Assembly: GCA_004335635.1 (NCBI GenBank)
Contig: QAXH01001385.1
Coordinates: 1 to 19,352 of the forward strand
DNA: 19,352 nt
Reading direction: 5' to 3'
Source of the DNA: Chloromonas sp. AAM2
Lineage: Eukaryota > Chlorophyta > Chlorophyceae > Chlamydomonadales > Chlamydomonadaceae
Shown here: in pieces, positions 9,281-19,352 of the stretch
Layout: each line of letters opens with the position of its first letter
Numbering within the stretch: the stretch's first letter is position 1
Position numbers and translations under genes: made by a program
Notes under the pieces: model-generated
Databases searched by the model: none
The model's input: only the letters and a program-made list of their open reading frames with translations
Told to the model about the DNA's origin: nothing

Positions 9281-12200
9281 ATGCACAGTACTCGCTTACA
9301 GTGCAGGCTACCTGGGCCAACTGGCCTGGGCCCCGTCCTCCGGCCCAGCACAATTCAATTGCACAGCAAGGGTTCTTGGGCTGCCGCCCATCGTCTCGGT
9401 CCACAGCGCCTAGGTGCCAGCTCGGGACAAGGGCCACCAGGAGAAGCGCCAAAACCCGATCCCTCGTCTGACAACCCGGCTCCATCAGCTTCATCACCTC
9501 CATCAGCTCCATCGGTAGAGCAGCTTCTAGGAAGCTCGCCCAAGGCACCTGCTGTAAAGCTCGCCGAGGGCGTCTTCAACTGGGTCACCAAGCATAGAAT
9601 GTGGCTGGTCGCTGGCGCAGTTGCATGCGCTGTTGCAGCTCCTGCCATTGCATCCCTATGGGCGAGCACAGGTTGGTGGTAGCAGCAGAGCAACGCCATG
9701 CACACAGAAACACCCTTGCAACATGATCTCCGGGCAGCAAGCAGGCGAAGCTCTTTGCACGTGTGGTTTCATGCAAACCTGAGTAAGGGGCCCCTGGCCA
9801 GTGCCTCCTTTACATTACCTCCTTACATTATTGGAACTCACGAGCTTTCGTATGCATGCCACGTGCCTGCCTCATGCAGGCCCTGCCACTCTCAGCAAAG
9901 CGCCAATGGCTAGCGTGACCCTTTCTGATTGGGTGATGGAGAGGACGGTCTGGCTTTTGGGCAAGGTGCGCACTTGGGTGGCCGGGCAGGATCCAGGCAT
10001 CGTGGCAAGGCCACGCACTTGAGGCCTAAAATCAACATGGCCTCGGCAAGCACCAGGAGCATGATGCCATGACACACATGATTATGTCCGTGGTAGGAAC
10101 CACTAGCAACCAGAAAACGTCTTGAGATGCTTTTGTAATGATGGACCTTGGGCAGACTGCCATGACCACATGTCGCATGGTGTGCCGGCATAGTGCTCCC
10201 GTACCAGTCTGCACACCACCAGTCTGCACACCACGCCCATCTGTGTGCAGGTCAGCGGCTGCAACGTGGTGATCAAGGTGATGCTCGTGATCTTATCCAC
10301 AATGCCAGCCGTGTTGGCATTTGGCGCCCTTTACTCCGCCATTGCCAGCGTCGAGATGAAGCAATCGTTCATCAAGGTGAGGATGAGACTTTCAGTCCCT
10401 TACGAGACTGCATCACACTGGGTACTGAGAGCAGGGCCATTGGGGTGGGCCAACATTCAAGACCTGTCATCAGGGCAGGCTGCAGCACATGTAGTTGTGC
10501 CATGCAATGCAATTTGATCTTATATGCATGCCACATATGGGTCGCAAAGCTTTTCTCTTTTGATGGCACTCTTAGTCCCACACACCACTGCATCACACTG
10601 GGACCCAACACTTTTGACTTATCATCGAATAAGGCATCAGCACATGCAGTTGTCGCGACATATGTGATTTGTACAGCCTCCAACTTGGGCGATGGTTGCC
10701 CAGGCCTGAACTGCCAAGGACTGGTACGCAGAGACCCATCATAACATGCAACACCACAATGAATGAATCTCAGGACATGCAAGCATGACGGGTAATGCAT
10801 GTGTGTTTCAGATGTACGCACTTCTGAACAAGCTGCCTGGCGCAGCTGTGCTCAATGAGACCAGCGTCCCTGCGGCTGTGCTGGTCAACGTGGCCTTCAC
10901 AGCCGGTACTTTTGTCTTCGCCGTTCTGCTGGGTGAGCCGCAGTGCACCGCCTGGAAGTGCTGACTGATGCAGAGTAAATGGTGGTGGTTCCCAAAATAA
11001 AATTGACGACTTCGTTGTGAATCAATCCTTAGGCTGTAGGCTTTGCAGGCAGGCTACAAGCAGCAGTATGCACAAGCAGATGCCTGCTAGTTGCCATCTA
11101 CTCGCACCTGACGACTTGCAATGCCTTTGCCTCAGGTATTGTGGCGGAAGAAATCAAGATCACGTTCAAAAACTTCCGCAATGGAAAGTACCAGCTGAAC
11201 CAAGTGAGTACAGCTCACGTCATGTTGTGTATTGGTTTCTGATGCATTGCCTGAACCAGGTGCAGGCAGTCCTCATGATAGATTCTTCTGATGTAATGCT
11301 TGAATTGTGCACACAGCACATTGTGGATCAGAGGGTGAGTCGACCAGCTCCACCTTGTTTCTTGAAACAGGTGCAGGCAGTTCGCATGGTACGCTTGGCT
11401 GTTCGGAGCGTGCGCCAGAGTCCCACCTTATCTCGTAGATGTCAAAGTGTCAATAACAATTGATGTGTTTTGGCATGTTTGCAGACTGGCCATGTGGTGG
11501 TTCTCAATTGGAACGAGCAAGCAGTGCCCTTGCTGCGGCAGATAGCCGTTGCACGCAAGAACGGGCAGGTTGGCATGTTCAGGTGCGGCTTGGCACGGGA
11601 AGGGCTGACAGGCAGGCATGTCTGGGCATGTTCAGAATGGCAAGGGCCTCTAAATATCCGTGGACGGTCAACAAAATGCTAGGCATGCACTGGGTACTTG
11701 AACATCAAGCCATCGCAGGACGCTGGATGAGCACCACCCTGGCATGAAGGCATGTCAGGCTGCAGGATGGCAGAGGACAGACCAAGTAACCAGACTTTCG
11801 CCCGGTACATCATATGGTACGGTTTCTATCACCGCATTGTTTGATCCTGGGCTCTGATCAGTAGCATATGTGCTCTGGCCGCTTCTCAGCTCGTCGGATG
11901 CAGTCTTGTGATCTCTGTGTGGTTATTGTACTATTGTACTATTGTTATCATTATTGTAAGCCTTTGTCGCCAGCTCTTTTAAGTTTACAGTTGGTCTGCC
12001 CTGTGCCCCGCAGCCGACCAGTCGCGGTGCTTGCCGAGAAGTCTAAGAGTGATATGGACGCCGCAATCTTCGCCAAACTCAAGGATCTTGACATAGACGT
12101 GGTCACTCGCAATGGCAGCCCATCGGTGCCCCGCGATCTGGCATCAGTGGCAGCAGCACGGGTAGGTCAAAGTGAATGGTTGTTGTGCGTTGTATTGCCA

Positions 12201-15200
12201 TTGCCAAACATGATTGACTATTGTGATGCCTTTGCTGGTAAACAGCCAGGGTGCAAGTGTTTCGCATCGCCATGCCCTGCATGCCTCCTCATTTCTCATC
12301 AGGGCCTCAGTAGGTGCTGATTCCATCATCCCCAGCCACATACTCATCCTGTCTTGTTTGCGGCAGCGAGGGGGTTACGCACATGGGCTTCTTGGCAGCG
12401 TCTTATCCCTTTCTTTGTCCCCAGCCATCTGCTCATGCTGTCCTGACGCACAGGCCGCTGCTGTGATTGTGCTGACCCCCGAGGCCTGCAAAATGGGACA
12501 TGGCGCCACACCCGCATCATCGGCCGTGGCTCTGGCAGCCGCAGCCACAGCAAAAATGGACGCGCAGAATATCGTGTTCCAAGCTCCCAGGGACCATGTA
12601 AGTCTCAGGTCTCCGGGTCAACTCTGGCTTCATGCACGCATGCCGGGATTGTTCTTGCATCAATCATTGTGCAGTCAGTCTGCCTGGCTGGTCGCTTGCA
12701 TGCTGACTCTGGTGTGCATGCTGACTCTGGTGTGCTCACCACAGCATGTGTGTGAACCGACTGCCGGTGCACGTTGAATTCCACCGTGTCGTCAAATCAG
12801 CACGAACAGCTTGCACGTCACGTTCCTATGTGCTGCACATGTCCTGCACATTATAGGTTCTGTACACGCACGTGCTCAAAACCGTTCACGTGCACAGGTG
12901 ATGGCTGAGGAGCATGTGGCGGCCTTCAAGCGCCTCACTGGCCTAGGGTCACGCGCACAGATTCTGACATACTCGGATGCAGACCTGGTTGAACGGTACG
13001 AATAATTCGTGCACAGTTCAGCCAACACCTGCCTGTGCTGTGTTGGATGCTGTACACGCAGATCATTTGCAAGAATGGCCAAGAATTTGTTCTTTTCAGC
13101 ACAATGGCCCGGTTAACGTTCACTGGCTCCGGTTAACTCTGACTTCATCTACGCGGATCAGGTCCAGCCACTCTAACTCATCTAACCTATCCTGACCCAT
13201 TCTGACCCGGCAAGTTGACCTGTCCTGACCCAGCTAAGTCGGATTCTTGTCGTATTCCCTGTCTTGTAGGATGACCGCCGTGAGTGCACTTCAGCCGGGT
13301 ATTCTGCGTGTGGTGGCTCAGCTATTAGGAGAGGCCAAGCTCAGAATCCAACCTATGCCCCCAAGCCTGATTGTGAGTAGCAGCAGATAGTGGCAGCAGC
13401 TGGCACAACCAGGCACGTGAAAAACGACCACAAATCCTACACAATAATCACAAGTGTATAAGAAGCGTGGAGATGCTGCTTCTGACTGATTTTGTACTGT
13501 CGAAATCGGTTGAAGCATGCTTTCTGATCCCTTTTACACAAATCATTGCACAGCTGACATACGGGCGTCCCGCAGCTTCTATCCTGTCGCAAAGATTTCT
13601 CAACGCTCCTTCACGCTATGCTTGTGCGCAGGGTTGCACGTACCAGCACGCTCGTCGCATGTTTGCGGACGGTGTCCTGTGCGGCCTGATGACGGGCGAC
13701 GGGGCAAACATGCTCATCCCGGAGGCGCATGTGCTCTCCGCAGAGGAGAGGCTGGTGCTGGTGGTGCCGGATGCAGGTATGGGCAGGGAAACCTGATAGC
13801 ATAACAGACCTGATGCCTGCAGCACTTGGAGTGACACCTGGTCGCCTGGCGTACAAGTGCAGAATCAACCCTATGCCTGGGATGTAGATCGCAACATGTT
13901 GCAGAACAAAGTATCGCTTCACACATACAAACAACGACTGTCGTGCCTGCTACTCATTGACCAACACCTCACCAACACTTCTTCACCAACACTTGACCAA
14001 CCTTATGCTCAAATGCTAGCACATGGCCATCATGGGAGTTCGGCTTCAGGGTGCCACTTCATCTGCTGCACGTGACAGCACACAGTCTCACTGTTGAGTC
14101 TGTTGATTGGATGGCAGCGTACAACCTCACTGTTTGCAGGCAAGTTGCTGTGCTCGCCTGCTCACTTTTTGTGCGTGTTCCACACTGACTGATGGGCTTT
14201 TGAATTCATTTCTGCTCGCCTGTTTACTTGCTATGTGATGTTTCAGAGTACGTCGACTTGAATGTGCAAGCGGAGCCCGTCTTTTTGCGGGCGTCTGAAG
14301 GCGTCAGTGAGCGCCTTAAAACACACGCACAGGCCAAGCGCATTCCCCGGCACATCTGCATCATCTCACCGGTGAGAGGGAAGCAGGCAACAGGGTCAAC
14401 CACCATCCTTGCCAGATCATTCTCAGGTTCTGTTGAAATTCTCCTCGTGTCCTATGAGGGCTCACTCTTAGTTGCGTTGAAGGTGTCTTAGTTCAGTGAT
14501 GCCCACTGAACTAAGGTGTCTTAGTTCAGTTACAATCATAGTCACCGTTTACGGGGGGTCTTGGGCTGTAAGCGCAAGCGCAAGCGTAAGCGTAAGCGGC
14601 GACTATGGTTGACTCCAGTTCCTGTGATGGCACGTGCTTGTGAGATGCTTAGGTAGCTGTCTTGCTTGGAGTGCACAGACTGTTTGATGAGAGGCAAGGA
14701 AAGCGACAAAAATGTGTGAACTGGTGCGGGCCGGACCCACCGTACAGGACTGTCGCTCAATACCTGTCTTCCTGCTCAGGCCTGAGTGGAACCAGCAGGA
14801 GCAGTGCTGCATACAGGAGGGTGCCGGCAGGTTAGCTGGACTTTGCGGGTCATTGTGTGCCAAAGTACTGCCGTGTTGTGCACTCAGCATGAATTGATGC
14901 TTTTGTTCCTGTGCAGGCTACCGATAAGGCGATGGAACTGATGGATGTGTTTTCTGAGCTAGCCCCCAAGGGGAGTGTGGTGACCTTCCTCACGCCCAAT
15001 GTGCTCAAAGGGCCACCACGCAAGGGGAACTGCACCTTCAAGTAAGCCTACCACACAAGTCCAAGGCCCTGTATATGTGTCAAGAATGGGTCGTGTAGCT
15101 CACACAAGGCACCAAACCGAGTGGGCACATGGTAGCATGGTCTACAAAACTCGGATCTGAGTGAGTTGTGTGCAGCAGCCCAGAGGCTCAGTAAGAAGCA

Positions 15201-17881
15201 CAGTGGCGATGGGCATCTTGGGTGAGTATGTGTTGAGCTTGCTGTGCAGGCCTAGTCCACAGGTTGAGTTAGCAAGGTGGATGTGGAGTGTGTGCTCATC
15301 CTCCACCCACACTCCTCCCACTACTCGTGCACTCTCCTCACGCTCCTCACCCTCCTCCCACGCTGCCCCCTCTGCCCAGGTACCTGAGCCCTGCCATGGC
15401 GAGCGACAGCTGCATCAGCGGCTCCCTGCTGCGCGAGGCGGGCATTGACCGGTGCTCGTCAGTGGTGGTCACGGGCCTGGATGGCATGCCACACGACGAG
15501 GCGGACGGCTTCGTCACCAGCGCCCTGCTGCAGGTTGGTGGTTGGCTACTAGTGGTGGGTGGTGGGGGGCGAGGGCAGGGAAAGGATGCTGTGCAAACGT
15601 GAGGGGGTCCCAGGCCACACTGCATGGGGTTAAAGGATATCTTGTGCAAGGCCACGTGGTCATTGATGGTGCCCTGCTCATCCAAGGAAAAGCAAGGATA
15701 CAGGTCATCAGATGGTGACCACCAAAGTTAAAGGCGTCAACTTTGGGCACAATGGCCCAGAGTTGGGGGAAGGCTGCCGTGAAGCCAGATCTCAAGGCGT
15801 GCTGGAACCAAAGAGAAGAGTAAAGGTCTGAAGCCCACACGTGAGAACATCTGGGCCAGTGCATCCATCAATGCACAGGTTTCTGGCGTTGTCTTTCTCT
15901 TGTGGACTGCCTTGTGTCTGAGCACACACAGCAGGGGCTGGTGCTGCTGGGACAGCTGATTCGGAATGGCCCATCCAGCCCGATGCTATTCAATGATCTT
16001 TGGCTGTTCCATGATCTGCCTTCCAATTGCTGTTTGCAGGCCCAAGACAGCGCCTGCCTGTCCGGTCGCACAGACGCACCCCACTATGTGGCCCAGATTC
16101 GCAAGCCTAGCACACAAACGGCCATCATGTCCTTCCTGGACTATCTACGGAAGGTGTGTGTATGCAATGTTCCTTGCTGCCATTTTACGCTGATGCGTTG
16201 TCCTTGTCCATGGGCTGATTCCATATCCTCTGCTAGAGGTTCAGATTTCTGCCGTGCACTGCCAGTATAACTGTGGCTGAAGCCACAACAGAAGATTCAC
16301 GATAGTACTTGCTCGCTCTGAAGCACAGCACCACAAACACTTGGATGGTCACACAGGTGCGTTGTCATCAGGGGCAAGCCAGGCACATGCATGCACTTAC
16401 CGTACCCCATGCATATGATGACGAGGTGCCATTCTCTGCTGATCTGCTCACAGGAGGCGCACAGCAGTGGTGGTGTGGCCGCTGCCCAGGTCATCATCCG
16501 GCCGGATCTGTTCCTCAGTGACGACCTGTGTGGAGGTGAGGGCCAGCGACAGCAAAGCACCTTGGCACGTGATGGCACACCTCTGCTTTCACTTGTGATG
16601 GCATGCTTGAGCCGGCTTTGGCACCCTTGGATGACACCCTGCGCCCAATGCTTTCTGCTCAAAGGCTTTTTTAGTGTCTGCTTGAAGATTCATTTGCCCT
16701 GCATCCCTGCATCTCACATATGCTCTCTGAGTTTCTGGTTCAAGGCCCACTCCGCCCTGTGTCACTTCCATGTGTGGCTCGTCTGCTCCTGCCCCCAGGC
16801 ATCCTGGCCCACACTGCATCCAACCCGTCCTTCGCCCACCTAGTGCAGGACATCCTAGACGACCAGGGAGCAGAGGTATGCACATGGTACAGAGGCGACA
16901 CAGGACAGGTGTCAGGGGACGCATTACACCTCCAAGATTCGGTTGACAACCGCCCAGACCAATAGCCCTGGTCTTGTGTCAACACCTTGTGGTTCCCGAC
17001 CATTGCGTGGTTCCCATCCCAAACGAGTCTCATATAACAAGTTCTTTTACTTTGCTTCTTTCCATGCTCGAAGGTGTACATTCGTCGGCCAAAACTTTTC
17101 AACTTGAATGAAGGTGGGACTAATGGCAGGCCCACGCCATTATCCGGTGTCTTGTTTTACGCACAGACAGGAGAGGATGTTGGGGGTCTGGGGCAACAAC
17201 GCGTTACAGGATGTTGGGGGTCCGGGACAAGAACGCGTTACACGATGGTGTTCACGCTTGATTGCATGCAGCCACGCAGCTGTAAGCTGATGATTGCCTA
17301 CACGGCAGCATCTGAAACACCATGAAGCATAGCAGATGCTTTTTCAGGCCAACCCTAACCCTCAGGCGCACGTCAGGTTGAATTCGATGTACGTCTTGTC
17401 TGTCGGTTCCACAGGGTTGAGTCATATCGTTGCCATTGTGTGTGTGCAGGCGACCTGCTGACATTCGCTGACGTGGCTGAGACCGCTCGTGCATTCAATG
17501 AAACGGTGAGAGCCCATAGCGGTGATTCAACGAATCTGATGACAATCACACACCAAAGCCATGGCTTGTGGCCGGCCTGCTTGTGTTGACACAGTTGCCA
17601 GTCAGTTGTTATGCCTTGCATGAAGCAACTGAACTACAAGGCCTGCATCCAACAGTAGGTTGCACCCAAGCCGATGGAGGACAGTGCACCCAACCTAGGA
17701 GCATCCAGCTCATGCAACCAAGTACATCACGTCACACTGCTTTGCTCCTTTGCAGGCCATTGGCATCATGCGGGGTGACGGCTCCTTCACCCTTGCCCCC
17801 GAGCCCACCTACCCCCTCAACCTGCAGGCGGGCGACAGAATCATTGTGCTGGCACAGGACTATGTCCCAAGGCGCGTGTGA
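9281..17881 (+). CDS. CASTOR/POLLUX/DMI1-family ion channel, PEC1/PEC2-like (20 exons)
   Basis: Exons: 9281-9671, 9880-9965, 10251-10376, 10812-10932, 11136-11203, 11485-11582, 12014-12161, 12454-12597, 12898-12995, 13270-13372, 13632-13776, 14247-14371, 14917-15041, 15380-15533, 16040-16153, 16454-16535, 16799-16875, 17074-17113, 17450-17505 and 17756-17881. All use GT-AG with matching phase and give 808 residues, near the 800-900 usual for the family. An in-frame stop at 9245 supports the ATG at 9281. The N-terminus is rich in Ser, Pro, Arg and Ala, like a plastid transit peptide. Hydrophobic segments lie at about 107-127, 169-190 and 220-245. Two RCK-like cytosolic halves follow, starting near GHVVVLNWN (about 266) and ICIISP (about 546). 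Family marks include LAEKSKSDM (about 303) and the AIGIM...GDRIIVL end. Known members pass Ca2+ or K+ in nuclear or plastid envelopes. The PEC-like assignment rests on the C-terminal and post-pore pattern recalled from the plant proteins. No GNHA pore filter is visible. Confidence 0.85.
10203..10232. repeat. Two tandem copies of a 15-bp unit in channel intron 2
   Basis: The unit ACCAGTCTGCACACC is repeated exactly twice, 18 bp before the exon starting at 10251. It is probably slippage and has no visible role. Confidence 0.9.
12698..12733. repeat. Two tandem copies of an 18-bp unit in channel intron 8
   Basis: The unit GCATGCTGACTCTGGTGT is repeated exactly twice in the intron between exons 12454-12597 and 12898-12995. 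Confidence 0.9.
14481..14530. repeat. 17-bp direct repeat combined with a 12-bp inverted repeat in channel intron 12
   Basis: AGGTGTCTTAGTTCAGT occurs at 14481-14497 and again at 14514-14530. Between them, 14487-14498 and 14504-14515 are perfect reverse complements with a 5-nt loop. The arrangement looks like a small foldback duplicated by slippage. Confidence 0.9.
14569..14598. repeat. Five tandem hexamers (YAAGCG) in channel intron 12
   Basis: Five consecutive units of TAAGCG or CAAGCG lie 39 bp right of the foldback at 14481-14530. It is a simple intronic minisatellite. Confidence 0.85.
17174..17241. repeat. Two tandem copies of a 34-bp unit in channel intron 18
   Basis: Unit 17174-17207 is followed directly by 17208-17241 with three mismatches. 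Each copy holds a G-run and an ACGCGT palindrome. It lies in the intron between exons 17074-17113 and 17450-17505. Confidence 0.9.
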
Positions 17882-18545
17882 TGTACGCGGGCACGCACAG
17901 CCGCTTCCCAGCCCGCACTCCTGCTCACCTCGCTTGCGTTCAGATCAGAAGTCAAGACAATGACAGTTTTTCATCCAGCGTTTGGCCTGGTGCATCCAAA
18001 CTTGAACTGGCATGTGAGGCGAGGCCAAAGACAGAGATTTTTCTTGGATGCGAAGCCAGAGACGCAAAGTGACTAGGCTTCTTGCAGTACGTGCTGCAAT
18101 CTGCCAGCTTGGATTGGACATATGAAAAGAACGTCTGTGTCATTCATCATCCTTGCATGGGTTCAACGCACTGAGCACTTGTGCTATGAAATCTGAACAG
18201 GTGACAAGTCAGCAATTTCAAACATCTGCCTGATATTTAAGGGCGTAGGGCGTGTAGTTTCGACCACACGTGCCTGGTGCTGGCAGCAACGAGCCAGACT
18301 GTCTTCTCTGTTCACACAAGTGTGCCTCAAATACCAGGAAATTCTGCACTGTGTTTCAACGGCTTTGACTTAGGCAGGTGCGTGCAAGTGATATACAAAA
18401 CTCGACCCTTCCGCAACATATCTGAGCATAATGAATGCTGTAGTTAAAACTCTCATTACGTTGTGCTGGAAACAAGTCTGCGTCGCGCAAGAAGCAGAGG
18501 CAGTGTAGTGTAGCCTTAAACAGCTGTAACCATACTTCCCAGACG
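17882..18545 (+). other. 3' UTR of the channel gene
   Basis: This stretch runs from the stop codon at 17879-17881 to just beyond the TGTAA at 18525-18529. No convincing exon was found in it on either strand. A 3' UTR of about 650 nt is long but ordinary for volvocalean algae. Confidence 0.5.
18525..18529 (+). terminator. TGTAA poly(A) signal of the channel gene
   Basis: I saw no other plus-strand TGTAA between the channel stop codon and here. The transcript would be expected to end 10-20 nt further on. Confidence 0.55.
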
Positions 18546-19004
18546 TGTTATCAACACACCGTCAACAGCGAAACGTCAAGGGACTGGCGGCAGCTGTGGC
18601 ATCGATGCGAGTTCTGCCACATTATCAGCATGTTGGCGTTAGACATCAGCCCAGATCACTTGCAATTCTTGCAATGACATGGCACCAGCACCTTGCACAC
18701 GTCAAGCAGGGTCCGCGGTGCAGTGATTATGAGTACTGCTGGCATGCAAGACAGCGTCTATGCTCCTGGTCTACAAGCTCAGATGTGCTAGGTAATGCCC
18801 CTGGTTATCTTCTGTGAACGGACTTGACCAGCGCTTTGGCCCGCCGTGACGCCAGCTCTTGAGCCACGCCAAGTTCTCAATTCCTGCAGTGACATGATAG
18901 GGTGTGTTGACTGTGGCAGCTTGCCACAGTTGCACTGAACGCACTGGCCTAGTTTTCCCTGTCTGACTATACAGTTCACCCTGTCCTCAAGCTTCCACCT
19001 CTCA
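18546..19004. other. Convergent intergenic region / 3' UTR of the right-edge gene
   Basis: No gene was recognised. This stretch separates the 3' end of the channel gene from the 3' end of the minus-strand gene at 19005. A clear minus-strand TGTAA was not found, so the end of that transcript is not located. Confidence 0.4.
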
Positions 19005-19352
19005 TTAGAAGGCACCGCTTCCATTGGCTGCGAGAGGTGCATCTATGCCACTGCCCATAGGCAGCCCCAGTTCTTTCCCCAGCGCCAGCACCAGGCCCCT
19101 CACGCTCGCCCGCACACGGACATCCTCCGTCATCATCAGGTCCGCACACAGCTGCCCCGCCCCCGCCCCGTCTCCGCCTCGCCCGCACCAACTCCACCCA
19201 CGGCCTTAGCTCTGGCCGCTGCGGCAGGAGCGCGTCCATAACCGTTGCGCTGATGTGCAGCGATGCGAGCAGGTCGAGCACATGCACCGCCCGGTCGCAC
19301 AGGGGCAGGTCCAGGGGCTCGGGCGGGAGGCCGGTGCTGGCGGCCGCGCCCC
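19005..19352 (-). CDS. C-terminal end of an unidentified protein, truncated by the window edge
   Basis: This is a minus-strand open frame with markedly higher GC than its surroundings. It runs from the window edge to 19189 and continues from 19151 to a TAA at 19005-19007, if a 37-nt stretch with GT-AG ends (19152-19188) is removed. The joined C-terminus of about 103 residues is helical and Leu/Val/Ala-rich, with the pattern RPWVELL, then a DVRVRASVR stretch, then LGKELGLP. It vaguely recalls the C-terminal HEAT-like end of BIG-type ARF-GEFs, but the match is too weak to name it. Read through without the gap, the frame gives a low-complexity Arg/Gly run instead. Confidence 0.5.

Noticed and set aside
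10193..10744. Long plus-strand frame overlapping channel exon 3
   Set aside because: It runs out of frame with the exon 10251-10376 and across intron 3. Splice phases and family similarity support the shorter exon.
11569..11582. Alternative exon 6 donor after 11568
   Set aside because: Ending the exon there leaves phase 0, which does not match the acceptor at 12013. The donor at 11583 gives phase 2 and a family-like junction.
13558..13631. Open frame just upstream of channel exon 11
   Set aside because: It is in the same frame, but including it would need an unphased acceptor. The acceptor at 13630-13631 restores phase and fits the family alignment better.
15534..16039. Overlapping frames in channel intron 14
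   Set aside because: They have GT and AG borders on the channel strand, no family similarity and no splice support on the other strand. They are intronic.
1..19352. CRISPR array, tRNA or rRNA genes, bacterial operon structure
   Set aside because: No spaced identical repeats, cloverleaf or rRNA-like conserved segments were seen, and the gene structure is clearly eukaryotic.

Overview
The window looks like nuclear DNA from a green alga (Chlorophyta), probably a Chlamydomonas-like lineage. Four things point this way. The genes are dense in short GT-AG introns. TGTAA, the usual volvocalean poly(A) signal, lies downstream of two stop codons. The proteins are rich in Ala, Pro, Gln and Arg-Ser low-complexity tracts. 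The best-recognised gene belongs to a mainly green-lineage ion-channel family. No bacterial operon, rRNA or tRNA gene, or CRISPR array was seen.

Layout: 1-1690 has no gene I can defend. From 7722 (possibly 7910) down to 1892 on the minus strand lies one gene of at least six exons. It encodes a protein of roughly 1360 residues with an Arg-Ser (RS) domain, a polyglutamine run, long Ala/Pro-rich linkers and two possible winged-helix-like modules, and it ends in a TGTAA signal at 1704-1708. The head-to-head gap to the next gene holds a telomere-like motif beside a (TGG)n microsatellite, then a roughly 680-bp element with long, diverged terminal inverted repeats (8510-9190). From 9281 to 17881 on the plus strand, 20 phase-consistent exons encode an 808-residue CASTOR/POLLUX/DMI1-family channel, closest in architecture to the plastid-envelope PEC1/PEC2 branch, with a TGTAA at 18525-18529. 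At the right edge the last exon(s) of a third, minus-strand gene stop at 19005. That gene is convergent with the channel gene.

The two large genes have no obvious shared pathway: one looks like a nuclear RNA-processing or regulatory protein, the other like a membrane ion channel. The most notable points are the channel's unusual pore region, the inverted-repeat element 90 bp from its start codon, a perfect 25-bp intronic hairpin, the unrecognised RS protein, and an apparent 37-nt intron (or frameshift) in the right-edge gene. All exon models come from reading frames, splice motifs and phase matching only. There is no transcript evidence.
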